A stretch of DNA of 64,000 nucleotides from Paenibacillus sp. GSMTC-2017 (GTDB lineage Bacteria > Bacillota > Bacilli > Paenibacillales > Paenibacillaceae), in the NCBI RefSeq assembly GCF_016019935.1, contig NZ_JAECMT010000006.1:91367-155366 (forward strand), read 5' to 3'. The position numbers and the translations under genes are program-made. Under the pieces are notes generated by a model, which was given only the letters and a program-made list of their open reading frames with translations, was not told the origin of the DNA and ran no database searches. Positions 37,658 to 47,083 of the stretch are shown here, one piece after another (within the stretch, counting starts at the first letter, position 1; each line of letters starts with the position of its first letter).

Positions 37658-38272
37658 TTACTCTTCAAATCGCAACGTAACGATAATAGCGGTTTCCATA
37701 TTTTTTAAAGATTCAGGTGAGAAATCGGAAACACGGATTTGATTGGTAGTTGTTGCATGCATTCCCCATATATGCACATCGCCTTTGGCTGGAAATGTAT
37801 AAGGTGAACGAGTAGAGATTAGTCCGTGTGCTTTTATTTTTTTGTCCCATAAATGAGAAAAACCGTATGAATTTGTACCACGCTCACTTTTTTCAACTAT
37901 CTTAATTTCGCTTAAATCATCTTGTCCCTCTACAAAAGTGGTATCAATAGAGATGATGAATTCAAGCTCGTTTCTCTTTGCTTTCTCTGATCGCCAAAAA
38001 ATGTCGAATAGAGATCCAAGCGATTTGGATTTCTTCCCATTCTCCCACAGCTCAACATCTAAAATTGCGTTCGGTTTAGTTCCTTTATAGTTAAGTTTAA
38101 ATGATCCAGACATGTTTCCTAAGAAAGGTTTGAACTTTTCTGCGTCACCTTTGAACAGGTCAACGGTTGTAACTGTTATTTTAGCAGCTTCCTCATGGGT
38201 GGATTTACCTGATCCAGTAGCGCACCCTGTTAAAGATAATGCAATAATCAAAACGCACATCATTAATCGCAT
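37658..38272 (-). CDS. small lipoprotein of unknown function
   Basis: This 204-residue protein has an N-terminal lipobox (MRLMMCVLIIALSLTGC), so it should be lipid-anchored on the outer face of the membrane. The ATG is preceded on its strand by GGAGGTATGTT. The mature part is beta-rich (SGSFKLNYKG, AILDVELWENG, FIISIDTTF, AIIVTLRF) with no motif that can be named. It is a single gene with its own terminator. Confidence 0.75.
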   Translation of the reverse strand: MRLMMCVLIIALSLTGCATGSGKSTHEEAAKITVTTVDLFKGDAEKFKPFLGNMSGSFKLNYKGTKPNAILDVELWENGKKSKSLGSLFDIFWRSEKAKRNELEFIISIDTTFVEGQDDLSEIKIVEKSERGTNSYGFSHLWDKKIKAHGLISTRSPYTFPAKGDVHIWGMHATTTNQIRVSDFSPESLKNMETAIIVTLRFEE

Positions 38273-38380
38273 AACATACCTCCAAGTAAAGTCATTTCAC
38301 AAAATGAATTTACTTCAGTATAGGTATGTATCCAATTATTTACAACAAAAATGATCGTGCATTAATGAAATGTGTTTGTA

Positions 38381-38689
38381 TTAACCTTCCGTTATATCTG
38401 CTACTAATTCACTAGCAACCTCTAACATCATAGGGATTACTGCTTCATTCGTACCAGATACATAAATATCTCCTTGATAATAACGGAATGGGATTTTTAC
38501 TTCACCGTAACTCCACATGAAGAAATCTCCGTCAATAGACATCGTAGTAGCACCAGTCACTGTAAATACTGACGAATAAGTGAAATCAGGTTTGGATGCA
38601 AAATAGGTTTTGCATTCCTCGAGCGATATCGTTTGCTCTAAATCTCCATTTTCTTGTAATGATCTTGTTATTTTATAACGTTTACTCAT
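38381..38689 (-). CDS. hypothetical protein
   Basis: The start is taken at ATG 38689 because TTGGAGGCA lies just upstream on its strand; the TTG at 38704 is inside that site. The 102-residue soluble protein (MSKRYKITRSLQENGDLEQT...) is acidic and probably alpha/beta. No domain is recognised. It is a monocistronic gene of unknown role. Confidence 0.65.
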   Translation of the reverse strand: MSKRYKITRSLQENGDLEQTISLEECKTYFASKPDFTYSSVFTVTGATTMSIDGDFFMWSYGEVKIPFRYYQGDIYVSGTNEAVIPMMLEVASELVADITEG

Positions 38690-38808
38690 TTCGATTGCCT
38701 CCAATATGTTTCCTTGTATTTAATTAACCAACAGTATAAATGAATATATCTAAATTATATATAGCGTTACATTCGTCTGGAAATTATTATTATATAAGGT
38801 AACTAGTT

Positions 38809-39672
38809 TTGATTCAAAAGCTGGGAGATGAAGTTTGGATGCCATATGGAAAGCTGCCAGAACCATTGTTTACAGCTGAGCTTATTTCTTTGATTCGTAG
38901 TGGCAAAGTATATAGCCTTCAGCATGTACTGGAACGCGGAATACCAGTGTTTGAGGGGCATGCACCTTTTAGAAGTATGCCTTATATTCGCCATTCTGAC
39001 ACGGAGGGCATGTTGAAGGGATCGGCTTGTTTTGCATCCGAGCTTACGATGATGGGACAACATACTGGAACACATATTGATGCGTTATGCCATTTCAGCA
39101 AGCGTGTAGGTGATGAAAGATACTTTTATGGTGGAGAAACCGTTTCAAATGCTGAAAGTCATGAAGGTATATCTAAGTGGAGTATTGAGCAAATGCCGCC
39201 GATAATTGCTAGAGGCATTCTTTTGGACGTACCGAGAGCGCTTGGAGTGGATGTTTTGGAAGATAGTTATGAGATAACTATTGAGGATATTAAACGATGT
39301 GAAGAGAGGCAAGGGGTCGAGATAGTAGCGGGATCTTGTGTGTTAACTCGTACAGGATTTTCAGAATATTGGAAGAAAGACAATTTGCGTTTCCTAAATA
39401 GGCATGCAGGGGTGGGTTTGGAAGCTGCAAAATATGTGGTGGAAAAAGGGGCAATTGCTGTCGGAAGCGATACCTCTGCGTTTGAAGTGCTACCAACTCC
39501 TTCACATGAAGTCCATACCTATTTGTTAGTAGAACAAGGAGTACCTATTATGGAATGTCTTGATCTTGAACAACTGGCAGGGGATCAATCTTATGAATTT
39601 GTAATCATCGTCACCCCACTCAAATTAAAAGGTGCAACAGCTTCGGTCATTCATCCAATAGCTATTGCATAA
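38809..39672 (+). CDS. cyclase/kynurenine-formamidase-type metal hydrolase
   Basis: This 287-residue protein has the cyclase-family metal site HTGTHIDALCHF and later GSDTSAFE and HTYLLVEQG, typical of members that hydrolyse amides or lactones, such as KynB formamidase. The start is uncertain. TTG 38809 follows TAAGGTAAC, while ATG 38839 follows GGGAGATGAA and would remove 10 residues. The neighbouring alpha/beta hydrolase starts 14 bases downstream, so they form an operon. Substrate unknown. Confidence 0.8.
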   Translation: MIQKLGDEVWMPYGKLPEPLFTAELISLIRSGKVYSLQHVLERGIPVFEGHAPFRSMPYIRHSDTEGMLKGSACFASELTMMGQHTGTHIDALCHFSKRVGDERYFYGGETVSNAESHEGISKWSIEQMPPIIARGILLDVPRALGVDVLEDSYEITIEDIKRCEERQGVEIVAGSCVLTRTGFSEYWKKDNLRFLNRHAGVGLEAAKYVVEKGAIAVGSDTSAFEVLPTPSHEVHTYLLVEQGVPIMECLDLEQLAGDQSYEFVIIVTPLKLKGATASVIHPIAIA

Positions 39673-39685
39673 CAGGAGGAACAAA

Positions 39686-40507
39686 GTGGACATCAACATA
39701 AACAATCTTTCTATAAACTATGAAGATATAGGTCAGGGCAAGCCAATCGTTATGATACATGGTTTTGTAACGGATCATCAATTAATGATGGGATGTATGG
39801 AGCCTATTTTTGCAGGGAGAGATAGTTTTAGAAGAATATATATTGATTTGCCTGGGATGGGGAAGTCGGAGAGTGCGGATTGGATTACTCATGCAGATGT
39901 GATGCTCGACATTGTTATTGCTTTTATTAATACGATAATTCCTAATGAAAATTTCTTGCTTGCAGGAGAGTCATACGGTGGATATTTGTCCAGAGGGATT
40001 CTCTACAAGATGCCAGATAGGGTAGATGGTCTTTTAATGATTTGTCCAGTCATAATAGCGGACAGCAGTAAACGAACGGTTCCAGAACATGTTGTTTTAG
40101 TAAAAGATCAGGAGTTTTTAAATGATTTGCGAACAGAAGAAAGTGAAGGATTCCGATCCCTCTCAGTTATTTATAACAAACCTGTTTATGAAAGATATAC
40201 AAACGAAATCACAACTGGCATTAGCCTAGCGGATAATATTTTTTTAAGTGGATACAGAGAAAATGGGTACGGGTTCACGTTTGATGTGGACAAATTAGAT
40301 ACTAAGTTTACCGAGCCCGTTTTATTGTTGCTAGGAAGTCAGGATTCCGTTGTAGGGTATAAGGATGCATGGAGTATTTTGGACAACTTTACAAGAGCAA
40401 CCTTTGCTGTAATTGATCGAGCAGGGCATAATTTACAGCTTGAGCAAGAAGAAGTATTCAATTGTCTCGTTAGTGAGTGGCTTAGACGAGTAGATGAAAT
40501 GAAGTAA
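39686..40507 (+). CDS. alpha/beta hydrolase
   Basis: The GTG at 39686 has AGGAGGAAC directly upstream and is preferred over the TTG at 39665, which would include that site. The 273-residue protein has the oxyanion-hole segment MIHGFVTD, the nucleophile elbow GESYGG, the acid in LGSQDSVVG and the catalytic histidine in DRAGHNLQL. It is a cytoplasmic esterase, lipase or C-C hydrolase of unknown substrate, co-transcribed with the cyclase-family gene. Confidence 0.8.
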   Translation: MDININNLSINYEDIGQGKPIVMIHGFVTDHQLMMGCMEPIFAGRDSFRRIYIDLPGMGKSESADWITHADVMLDIVIAFINTIIPNENFLLAGESYGGYLSRGILYKMPDRVDGLLMICPVIIADSSKRTVPEHVVLVKDQEFLNDLRTEESEGFRSLSVIYNKPVYERYTNEITTGISLADNIFLSGYRENGYGFTFDVDKLDTKFTEPVLLLLGSQDSVVGYKDAWSILDNFTRATFAVIDRAGHNLQLEQEEVFNCLVSEWLRRVDEMK

Positions 40508-40554
40508 AATTAGCGGGTAAAAGGACTATGATTACAATGAAAAGGGGGCTGTCT

Positions 40555-40809
40555 ATGAGTAAGTATGTCTGGTACATCGTCTCATCTACTCTCATGATTG
40601 TAATTTTTTCATGTGTCCTTTGGTATACGTATTGGGATGCTGCCCAGCCCAAAACAGGGGTAGTTTTTGATGGTAACCATACTCCTGCAGTTCAACATTT
40701 AGTTCCTGTTTATACTGCAATCCTTATGGGATTCGCTAATTTACCAATTGCGATTATGAGATATTTGCAAAACAAGAAGCTTGAAAATATGAAGGATTTC
40801 AAAAAATAA
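40555..40809 (+). CDS. small membrane protein
   Basis: The start is chosen at ATG 40555 behind AAAGGGGGC; codons from 40528 have no site. The 84-residue protein has two membrane helices (about residues 5-22 and 48-68) separated by a short polar loop, and a basic tail (LQNKKLENMKDFKK). No family is recognised. Confidence 0.6.
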   Translation: MSKYVWYIVSSTLMIVIFSCVLWYTYWDAAQPKTGVVFDGNHTPAVQHLVPVYTAILMGFANLPIAIMRYLQNKKLENMKDFKK

Positions 40810-40845
40810 GGGACATTCTTGTTCATTTATTTAAAAAGTAAACGG

Positions 40846-40872
40846 ACAGCTGTTTCGACAGCTGTTTTTTTT
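40846..40872 (+). terminator. intrinsic terminator
   Basis: ACAGCTG (40846-40852) and CAGCTGT (40859-40865) form a 7-bp stem with a 6-base loop, followed by an eight-T run. It ends the unit 38809-40809. Confidence 0.8.
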
Positions 40873-40930
40873 GTGCGAATGAAACAATTTCATAAACTCC
40901 AACGTGTTAGGTGTAGAAGGAGGGAAGCCT

Positions 40931-41428
40931 TTGGAAACGAGCGAGCTGAATAGGAACGAATATGTAGCACTATTAGTGAACAAATATAGCGATATGGTTT
41001 TGCGTTTGGCTCTTACTCACCTCGGTAATTTGGCGGATGCACAAGATGTTTGTCAGGAAGTATTCATTAAGTTTTTTAAACGGCAGCCTCACTTTACTAG
41101 TGAAGAACATGAAAAGGCGTGGATACTCCGAGTGACGATCAATGCATGTAAAGACGTTATAAGGAGTCCATGGAAAAAATGGTTCGCAACAGTTGCGGAA
41201 GTACCGCTATCTAATCATTTCTCAACTAACACGGAAGTTGTGTCTATCGTTCATAAGCTTCCCCGAAAATATCGTTTGGTTATTCATCTCCACTATTATG
41301 AAGGTTACAAAACAGCGGAAATTGCCCGGATTTTGAACATAAATGAGAACACTATTCGAACGCAACTAAAACGAGCGAAAGAACTTCTGAAGTCAAAGTT
41401 AACGGGAGGGTTTGACGATGACGAATAA
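40931..41428 (+). CDS. ECF-family RNA polymerase sigma factor
   Basis: The TTG at 40931 has AAGGAGGG six bases upstream and is the chosen start; the GTG at 40904 would contain that site. The 165-residue protein has region 2 (LALTHLGNLADAQDVCQEVFIKFF) and region 4 with helix-turn-helix (LPRKYRLVIHLHYYEGYKTAEIARILNI). It overlaps the next gene by 11 bases. That gene encodes a membrane protein with a cytoplasmic N-terminus, a typical anti-sigma arrangement. It probably responds to an envelope signal. Confidence 0.9.
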   Translation: METSELNRNEYVALLVNKYSDMVLRLALTHLGNLADAQDVCQEVFIKFFKRQPHFTSEEHEKAWILRVTINACKDVIRSPWKKWFATVAEVPLSNHFSTNTEVVSIVHKLPRKYRLVIHLHYYEGYKTAEIARILNINENTIRTQLKRAKELLKSKLTGGFDDDE

Positions 41429-42062
41429 ACAAAAGTACATAAATGGAATGAACGGAATAAAGGTGGAAAATGAGCTTAAACAAGACATAATCAAAAACGT
41501 TAGTCAAAGCGCTAAAGTCTCTCGGAACGCCGTCCTAATTCACCCAAAAGGTGTTATGATTTCTGTTGCTTGCATCATTTTATTGTTGATTGCTGTAAGA
41601 GGGCCGCTTGTACTTCAAAATAAAGACAAAGGTCACCCTACTTCATTATTTAGCGGTTTTGTAGTGACTGCTTATGCAGCAGATGGTGCGCCCATAGTGG
41701 TCAAACCTAATATAGATTTCCCGCTTGGCCAATATTCAGTACTAATGAGCAGCGTACCGGGTTTTCCGATTACAATTGCTTGCAAGTATGCTGACCAAAT
41801 AAAAATAAAAACAACAGAAGGGCAGATAATTAAATGGAATACAACGGATACTAAGGTGAGGGTTCAAGGAAAAGAAGCGACAGTTCAGTCAGGCGAAACG
41901 ATCTATTGGTCTCCATTAGTAAATGGTGATTCATCGCACGTAGCAGCAACTGAAAGTAGGATTGAAATTACAGCTTTCAAGGAGCGTAAAAAGTTAGGCA
42001 GTGCTGCGATCCAGATCAAATCAGATGAACATTTTATGTTCAAGGGAAAACTTACTAAATAG
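41418..42062 (+). CDS. membrane-anchored anti-sigma-like protein
   Basis: ATG 41418 lies behind GGGAGGGTTTGACG inside the sigma gene end. The 214-residue protein has about 45 cytoplasmic residues, one membrane helix (MISVACIILLLIAV) and an outer beta-rich domain of about 145 residues. Its position after an ECF sigma gene and its topology suggest it holds that sigma factor. There is no zinc-binding HxxxCxxC motif, so it is not a ZAS-type anti-sigma. Confidence 0.7.
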   Translation: MTNKQKYINGMNGIKVENELKQDIIKNVSQSAKVSRNAVLIHPKGVMISVACIILLLIAVRGPLVLQNKDKGHPTSLFSGFVVTAYAADGAPIVVKPNIDFPLGQYSVLMSSVPGFPITIACKYADQIKIKTTEGQIIKWNTTDTKVRVQGKEATVQSGETIYWSPLVNGDSSHVAATESRIEITAFKERKKLGSAAIQIKSDEHFMFKGKLTK

Positions 42063-42361
42063 GGATAAAACCGATGGTTTTAGGCTATTTTCGAATACAA
42101 AATAGGTAGTTTTAAATTTTTTTGTTTCCGTTCTAATTAAAACTTGTTACAATGTAAAGCCGGACGGGTATAAAAGTGTACGTCCATGAAATTTTATAGG
42201 AAATGTGAAAGGAGAGTTATAAAAAAATAAACACTAACAATCCTAGTCATGGCAGAGACCTTACTGCTCAAGGGTTAGGCTTGTCAATAAATACAAGTAT
42301 GCATCATCGTTCTAGGGCAGTATAATAACGATGTTGTTAAAAACGAATGCCGTCGTCACTA
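42063..42361. other. intergenic region before nupC
   Basis: This 299-base stretch has no gene. It holds a promoter-like TACAAT near 42148 and a GGACG...CGTCC hairpin near 42163-42184. An AAAGGAGAG site follows that leads into no real frame. No guanine or other purine riboswitch pattern could be seen. Confidence 0.5.
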
Positions 42362-42376
42362 TGTAAGCGCTTTACA
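42362..42376. promoter_or_regulatory. CcpA catabolite-repression (cre) site
   Basis: TGTAAGCGCTTTACA is a perfect palindromic match to the cre consensus of Bacillota. It lies 46 bases upstream of the nupC start, so glucose should repress nucleoside uptake through CcpA. Seen directly; binding is established knowledge for this motif. Confidence 0.85.
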
Positions 42377-42422
42377 GAAAAGCATCATGTCCTACTATAA
42401 TACTCAACTAGGAGAATACACC

Positions 42423-43604
42423 ATGAAATTTTTAATCGCTTTACTCGGCTTGCTTGTAGTTTTAGGGCTTTCTTATGTTGCCAGCAATAAGAAAAAAGAC
42501 ATTCGCTATAAACCAATAGCGATTATGATTGTGTTGCAGGTTATTCTAGCGTATGTATTGCTAAACACTGTTGCAGGAACGGCATTAATTAAAGGCTTCT
42601 CCGGTTTGTTTGAGAAATTGCTCAAATATGCGAATGAAGGAATTGTATTCGTATTTGGCGGCTTGCTTAACGAAGGACAGTTTTCATTCTTCTTAAGTGT
42701 TTTGCTACCGATCGTGTTCATCTCTGCACTTATCGGAATACTACAGTATATCAAGGTGTTGCCTTTCATCGTTAAATATATCGGTCTGTTCTTGAGTAAA
42801 ATTAACGGTATGGGAAAGTTAGAATCCTATAATGCGGTAGCTTCAGCTATTTTGGGGCAATCCGAAGTGTTCATTTCAGTCAAAAAGCAGATGGGGATGT
42901 TGCCTAAGCATCGTTTGTACACACTATGTGCTTCAGCAATGTCCACTGTATCGATGTCGATTGTTGGCGCATACATGCAAATCCTTGATCCAAAATATGT
43001 AGTTACGGCGCTTGTGCTTAACTTGTTTGGTGGGTTCATCATCGCATCCATTCTGAATCCTTATAAGGTCGAGGAATCAGAAGATATTTTGGAAGTACAG
43101 GAAGAAGAGAAACAATCGTTCTTCGAAGTATTGGGCGAATATATTATGGACGGCTTCAAAGTTGCAGTTATCGTTGCAGCGATGTTGATTGGTTTTATCG
43201 CATTGATCGCATTGATTAATGGTCTATTCAGCGGCATTTTCGGCATTTCGTTCCAACAAATGCTTGGTTATCTGTTTGCACCATTCGCTTTTATTATGGG
43301 TATTCCATGGAAAGATGCAGTCGATGCAGGAAGCATTATGGCTACGAAAATGGTTTCCAACGAGTTCGTCGCTATGCTTGAAATAGCGAAGTATCCTGAA
43401 TTGTCTTCACGTGCTGTCGGAATCGTATCCGTATTCCTAGTTTCATTTGCTAACTTCTCATCGATCGGTATTATCGCTGGCGCTGTAAAAGGTTTGCATG
43501 AAAAACAAGGTAACGTTGTTGCTCGTTTCGGATTGAAGCTATTGTACGGTGCTACTTTGGTAAGCGTCTTGTCTGCTATCATTGCAGGACTATTCATTAA
43601 ATAA
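42423..43604 (+). CDS. nupC: concentrative nucleoside transporter NupC
   Basis: The start is ATG 42423 with AGGAGAATACACC before it; the ATG at 42387 has no site and would run across the gap after the cre box. The 393-residue protein has about 10 membrane segments. It also carries CNT-family features: [18 protein letters not shown], the [18 protein letters not shown] motif that binds the nucleoside and sodium or proton, and [15 protein letters not shown]. It imports nucleosides across the cell membrane. The purine nucleoside phosphorylase gene follows, giving an uptake-and-salvage operon under the cre site. Confidence 0.92.
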   Translation: MKFLIALLGLLVVLGLSYVASNKKKDIRYKPIAIMIVLQVILAYVLLNTVAGTALIKGFSGLFEKLLKYANEGIVFVFGGLLNEGQFSFFLSVLLPIVFISALIGILQYIKVLPFIVKYIGLFLSKINGMGKLESYNAVASAILGQSEVFISVKKQMGMLPKHRLYTLCASAMSTVSMSIVGAYMQILDPKYVVTALVLNLFGGFIIASILNPYKVEESEDILEVQEEEKQSFFEVLGEYIMDGFKVAVIVAAMLIGFIALIALINGLFSGIFGISFQQMLGYLFAPFAFIMGIPWKDAVDAGSIMATKMVSNEFVAMLEIAKYPELSSRAVGIVSVFLVSFANFSSIGIIAGAVKGLHEKQGNVVARFGLKLLYGATLVSVLSAIIAGLFIK

Positions 43605-43610
43605 TAAAAC

Positions 43611-43642
43611 GAAGCCTGCATATTTGAATATATGCAGGCTTC
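43611..43642 (+). repeat. 12-bp hairpin between nupC and deoD
   Basis: GAAGCCTGCATA (43611-43622) and TATGCAGGCTTC (43631-43642) form a perfect stem with an 8-base loop, but GAGCTTGTCG follows instead of a T-run. It is more likely an mRNA stabiliser or processing site within the operon than a terminator. Confidence 0.6.
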
Positions 43643-43745
43643 GAGCTTGTCGAACGCGGCAAAATATGTGATATTTATGAAGGTAAAGCACAGAATTAGC
43701 TTTCTAGAGAAATTTAAAAAACTGATTTTTTGAAGGAGAATGTTC

Positions 43746-44453
43746 ATGAGTGTTCACATCGGAGCCGAGCAAGGCCAAATTGCAGAAACGATATTGTTGC
43801 CAGGGGATCCACTAAGGGCTAAATATATTGCTGATACGTATTTGGAGGATGTTATCTGCTATAACGAAGTTAGAGGTATGCTTGGATTTACAGGTACTTA
43901 TAAAGGACAACGCATCTCTGTACAAGGTACAGGCATGGGTATACCTTCTATTAGTATTTACGTGAATGAATTGATTCGTGATTACGGCGTAAAAAACTTG
44001 GTTCGTGTAGGAACTTGTGGCGCTATGCAAGAAAGCGTACATGTTCGTGAAGTCATTTTGGCGCAAGCAGTTTGTACGGATTCCAGCGTTAACCGTCATG
44101 TATTTGGCGGCTATGATTTCTCACCGATCGGTAGCTTCTCTTTACTTAAAGAAGCGTATGAGCGCGGTGTTGCTAAAGGTATGAAATTGCATGTAGGTAA
44201 CGTTTTCTGTTCTGATTCTTTCTATCGCGATGATAAATCGGTTGTTCAGAAATTGATGGAATATGGTGTTCTAGGTGTAGAGATGGAAACAACAGCACTT
44301 TACACGTTGGCAGCTAAATACGGCGTTAACGCTTTGACTATTTTGACGGTAAGCGATCATTTGCTAACAGGCGAAGAAACAACTTCGGCTGAACGTCAAA
44401 GCACATTCAACGATATGATGGAAGTTGCTCTTGAAACAGTAATTTCGATATAG
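43746..44453 (+). CDS. deoD: purine nucleoside phosphorylase DeoD
   Basis: ATG 43746 follows GAAGGAGAATGTTC. The 235-residue length is that of hexameric DeoD. Motifs are [13 protein letters not shown] (phosphate site), [25 protein letters not shown] (ribose-binding Glu/Met) and LTVSDHL with the base-binding Asp. It splits purine (deoxy)ribonucleosides with phosphate in the cytoplasm. It follows nupC, so imported nucleosides are fed straight into salvage. Confidence 0.95.
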   Translation: MSVHIGAEQGQIAETILLPGDPLRAKYIADTYLEDVICYNEVRGMLGFTGTYKGQRISVQGTGMGIPSISIYVNELIRDYGVKNLVRVGTCGAMQESVHVREVILAQAVCTDSSVNRHVFGGYDFSPIGSFSLLKEAYERGVAKGMKLHVGNVFCSDSFYRDDKSVVQKLMEYGVLGVEMETTALYTLAAKYGVNALTILTVSDHLLTGEETTSAERQSTFNDMMEVALETVISI

Positions 44454-44468
44454 AATAGTAATAAATCT

Positions 44469-44533
44469 ACGAGTGATGAAGAGATCACGCCCCATTTCGC
44501 GATGGGTGTGGCTCTCATCACTCGTTTTTTTGT
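44469..44533 (+). terminator. intrinsic terminator of nupC-deoD
   Basis: ACGAGTGATGA (44469-44479) pairs with TCATCACTCGT (44515-44525); an inner CACGCCC.../...GGGTGTG stem adds length, and seven T follow. Confidence 0.9.
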
Positions 44534-44578
44534 ATACTTAAATAAGTATGCAAAAGTAGGCTGGGGGGAAATGAACAA

Positions 44579-45043
44579 ATGAATATTAACTATTCCGTAT
44601 CGCAAGCAACAATTAACGATCTTAATGATTTAGCATCTCTGTTTGATCTATACCGTGTTTTTTATGGACAGCCTTCTAACGCAGAGGGAGCTAAGCAGTT
44701 TTTGTTTGAGAGATTTGATCATGCGGAGTCAATTATTTATATAGCAAGATGTTCATCAACCAATCAAGCAATCGGATTCACTCAACTATATCCGACGTTT
44801 TCCTCCATTTCTATGAAGAGGTCATGGGTTTTAAATGATCTTTATGTGGTCGAGGAGTATCGCAAACACGGAGTTGCAAAAAAACTGTTGGAGGAAGTAA
44901 AAGGTTTTGCAATTTTAACAGGAGCAAAAGGGATAGCATTATCAACAGCTCCAGATAATAAAAAGGCACAGTCGCTGTATGAACAGCTTGGCTATGTTAA
45001 GGATGATGAATATTATCAATATTTTTTAACATTGCCACAATAA
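44579..45043 (+). CDS. GNAT-family acetyltransferase
   Basis: This 154-residue single GNAT domain has the strand WVLNDLYVVEEYRKHGVAKKLL, which carries the acetyl-CoA loop, and an ending LSTAPDNKKAQSLYEQLGY. GGGGGGAA precedes the ATG. It is a lone gene between two terminators; the substrate is unknown. Confidence 0.8.
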   Translation: MNINYSVSQATINDLNDLASLFDLYRVFYGQPSNAEGAKQFLFERFDHAESIIYIARCSSTNQAIGFTQLYPTFSSISMKRSWVLNDLYVVEEYRKHGVAKKLLEEVKGFAILTGAKGIALSTAPDNKKAQSLYEQLGYVKDDEYYQYFLTLPQ

Positions 45044-45068
45044 TACGTAAGCTCATAAAGGATCAAAA

Positions 45069-45098
45069 AGGCCAAAACTGCTTTCGCAGCAGTGGCCA
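45069..45098 (-). terminator. terminator between converging genes
   Basis: GGCCA...ACTGC pairs with GCAG..AGTGGCC around a TTTC loop. On the minus strand it is followed by TTTTT, on the plus strand only by AAATTTAAT. It mainly serves the small gene at 45127 and perhaps also the GNAT gene. Confidence 0.65.
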
Positions 45099-45126
45099 TA
45101 AATTTAATTAACTGGATTTCGGATAC

Positions 45127-45327
45127 TTATTGAGTGTCTTCAACGTCATGTTTATGAGCGGAGACTTCTTCGACTTCTTCTGATTGCACAAGATTTTTGG
45201 AAGTATTCAATTCCCTTTGATGAGGATGAGGCGTAGCATCGGCATTATTTCCTTGATTGTTAGTAACTTTATTGTTCTCTTCTGTATGGAAATCATTTTG
45301 ATCAGCATCAAATATATTAGTTCCCAT
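45127..45327 (-). CDS. small acidic hypothetical protein
   Basis: This 66-residue, highly polar protein is rich in Asn, Glu and His (HTEENNKVTNNQGNNADATP). It has a good site (CTGGAGGTA) before its ATG and a terminator after it, which supports a real gene. There is no membrane segment and no recognised family; it is probably disordered. Confidence 0.6.
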   Translation of the reverse strand: MGTNIFDADQNDFHTEENNKVTNNQGNNADATPHPHQRELNTSKNLVQSEEVEEVSAHKHDVEDTQ

Positions 45328-45422
45328 TGGTAATACCTCCAGTTGTGTGTTATGTTGCGCGAATAATAATATGCTCCTTTGAAGGTTTATTTATTCGCTT
45401 TCCAATGGGATAAGCAACTGTT

Positions 45423-46343
45423 TTATTTCCGAAGCAGAACTTTCTCAACGCCATGATTATCGCCTTTGAAAAGGACTAGCTCTGCACGTGGCTTAGTTGG
45501 TAAAATATTTTCGTTCAAATTTAATAAATTGATATCTCGCCATATTTGCTTCGCATGTTGTAACGCATCTTCATCTTGCAGTGCTGCAAAGCGGTGGAAA
45601 TAGGAGTTAGGATTTTGAAATGCCGTTTTTCTAAGTAAACTGAAACGTTCAATGTACCATTTCTCCAAATTATGAACATCCGCATCCACGAAGATCGAGT
45701 AGTCAAAAAAGTCGCTAACAAATACGCTGCCTTCACGGCTTACCTGTAGCACGTTGATTCCTTCTACTATGAGGATATCAGGTTTACTAATTGTCTGTAC
45801 CTCATCTGGTAATATGTCATAAGCAAAATGGGAGTAGATAGGTGCGTTTACAGTATCTTTTCCCGCTTTGATGTTAGAGAGAAATCGAATGAGCTTTTTG
45901 GTATCATAGCTAATTGGAAACCCTTTTTTATTCATGATGTTGCGTTCCAACAGGGTTTGATTCGGATATAAGAAACCGTCGGTCGTAATCATTTGGACAT
46001 TTGCATGTTCCTGATAGTGATATAACAATACTTGCAAAAGCCTTGCGGTCGTACTTTTACCAGCCGCAACACTGCCTGCAATACCGAGTATAAAAGGAAC
46101 CTTCTCTGGTTGACGATTCAGAAAAGAAGATGTGATTTCGTTTAATTGTTGTGAAGCTAAAACACGAAGATGAATGAGCTCCGCGAGCGGAAGATAAATA
46201 TCTTTCAATTCGTGGATGGATACTTGATCATTCAGACCTTTAAGCTCATCAAATTGTTCGGGTGCTATCGCTGGATGAAGAGGGCTTTCTAGGTTGGCCC
46301 ATTGCTTGCGATCAATTGTAATGTAAGGAGATGTATGTTGCAT
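45423..46343 (-). CDS. coaA: pantothenate kinase type I (CoaA)
   Basis: Start at ATG 46343 (GAGGT upstream); the frame extends six codons further without a site. The 306-residue protein has the P-loop GIAGSVAAGKSTTARLL, ITTDGFLYPN, the KKGFPISYD and IVEGINVLQ motifs, and a C-terminal IWRDINLLNLNENILPTKPRAELV, all typical of type I bacterial pantothenate kinase. It phosphorylates pantothenate, the first step of coenzyme A synthesis, in the cytoplasm. It is a single gene. Confidence 0.95.
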   Translation of the reverse strand: MQHTSPYITIDRKQWANLESPLHPAIAPEQFDELKGLNDQVSIHELKDIYLPLAELIHLRVLASQQLNEITSSFLNRQPEKVPFILGIAGSVAAGKSTTARLLQVLLYHYQEHANVQMITTDGFLYPNQTLLERNIMNKKGFPISYDTKKLIRFLSNIKAGKDTVNAPIYSHFAYDILPDEVQTISKPDILIVEGINVLQVSREGSVFVSDFFDYSIFVDADVHNLEKWYIERFSLLRKTAFQNPNSYFHRFAALQDEDALQHAKQIWRDINLLNLNENILPTKPRAELVLFKGDNHGVEKVLLRK

Positions 46344-46483
46344 AAGAGCAGTACCTCGCATTTCATTCCTATTGTTGTTAGAGCGTGATGAATGTTACGT
46401 ATCCGACCATTTTATTACGAAATGAACGATTAACCAAGTATTATATTGTTATGAAACAAAAAACAATATGAAGGCGGCTAACA

Positions 46484-46972
46484 ATGAAAATCGGACTTTT
46501 AATTGTAGATATGCAGATAAACATTTTGGAAGATAAAAAACAAATCATTAATGTTGAAAGAGCTTGCGAGTATATCAATCATGTTGCCAACCTACTTCGT
46601 TCAAAAGATCACGTTGTTATACATATTCAGGACATTGAGGGAGCGAGCGAAGCAAGCGCTGAATCAATCGCAATTATTCCGGAAATTCCAGTAGATCCAA
46701 AGGATATACGTATCACTAAAGAACATTCCAATGCATTTTGGAATACAGAATTAGAACAGATTTTGAAAAGTAATGATGTCGGTTTAGTTATTGTAGCTGG
46801 ATTCGCAGCCGAACATTGTGTTCTATTCACTTATAATGGTGCAATTGAAAGAGGGTTTAAAACGGTCATTTTACAGAATGGCATTTTGAGTACAAAAGCA
46901 GACTTGTTAGATTTGACTTATCGGGATCGAAACATCATTTCATATCCAGTAATCGAGTTTATTACTAAATAA
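46484..46972 (+). CDS. isochorismatase-like cysteine hydrolase
   Basis: This 162-residue protein has the family triad: Asp in LLIVDMQ, Lys in ITKEHSNAF and Cys in GFAAEHCV. It is short, with no partner domain. AAGGCGGC precedes the ATG. Relatives hydrolyse isochorismate, nicotinamide or other amides; the substrate is not determined. It is divergent from coaA, sharing a 140-base promoter gap. Confidence 0.85.
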   Translation: MKIGLLIVDMQINILEDKKQIINVERACEYINHVANLLRSKDHVVIHIQDIEGASEASAESIAIIPEIPVDPKDIRITKEHSNAFWNTELEQILKSNDVGLVIVAGFAAEHCVLFTYNGAIERGFKTVILQNGILSTKADLLDLTYRDRNIISYPVIEFITK

Positions 46973-47083
46973 ATGTGTCTTTACGTTTTACAAACACAAT
47001 CTAACGTTTACTCATTATTTATAATTGGTTTATAGGTTGTTAATCATTCTCTTCTATACTATGTGTAAGAAAGATCAGCGGAA

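Noticed and set aside
42187-42231. 14-codon frame after the GGACG/CGTCC hairpin
   Set aside because: No ribosome site at its ATG and no follow-up structure; likely chance.
43611-43642. Terminator between nupC and deoD
   Set aside because: The stem is strong but has no T-run on either strand; deoD would be cut off from the cre-controlled promoter.
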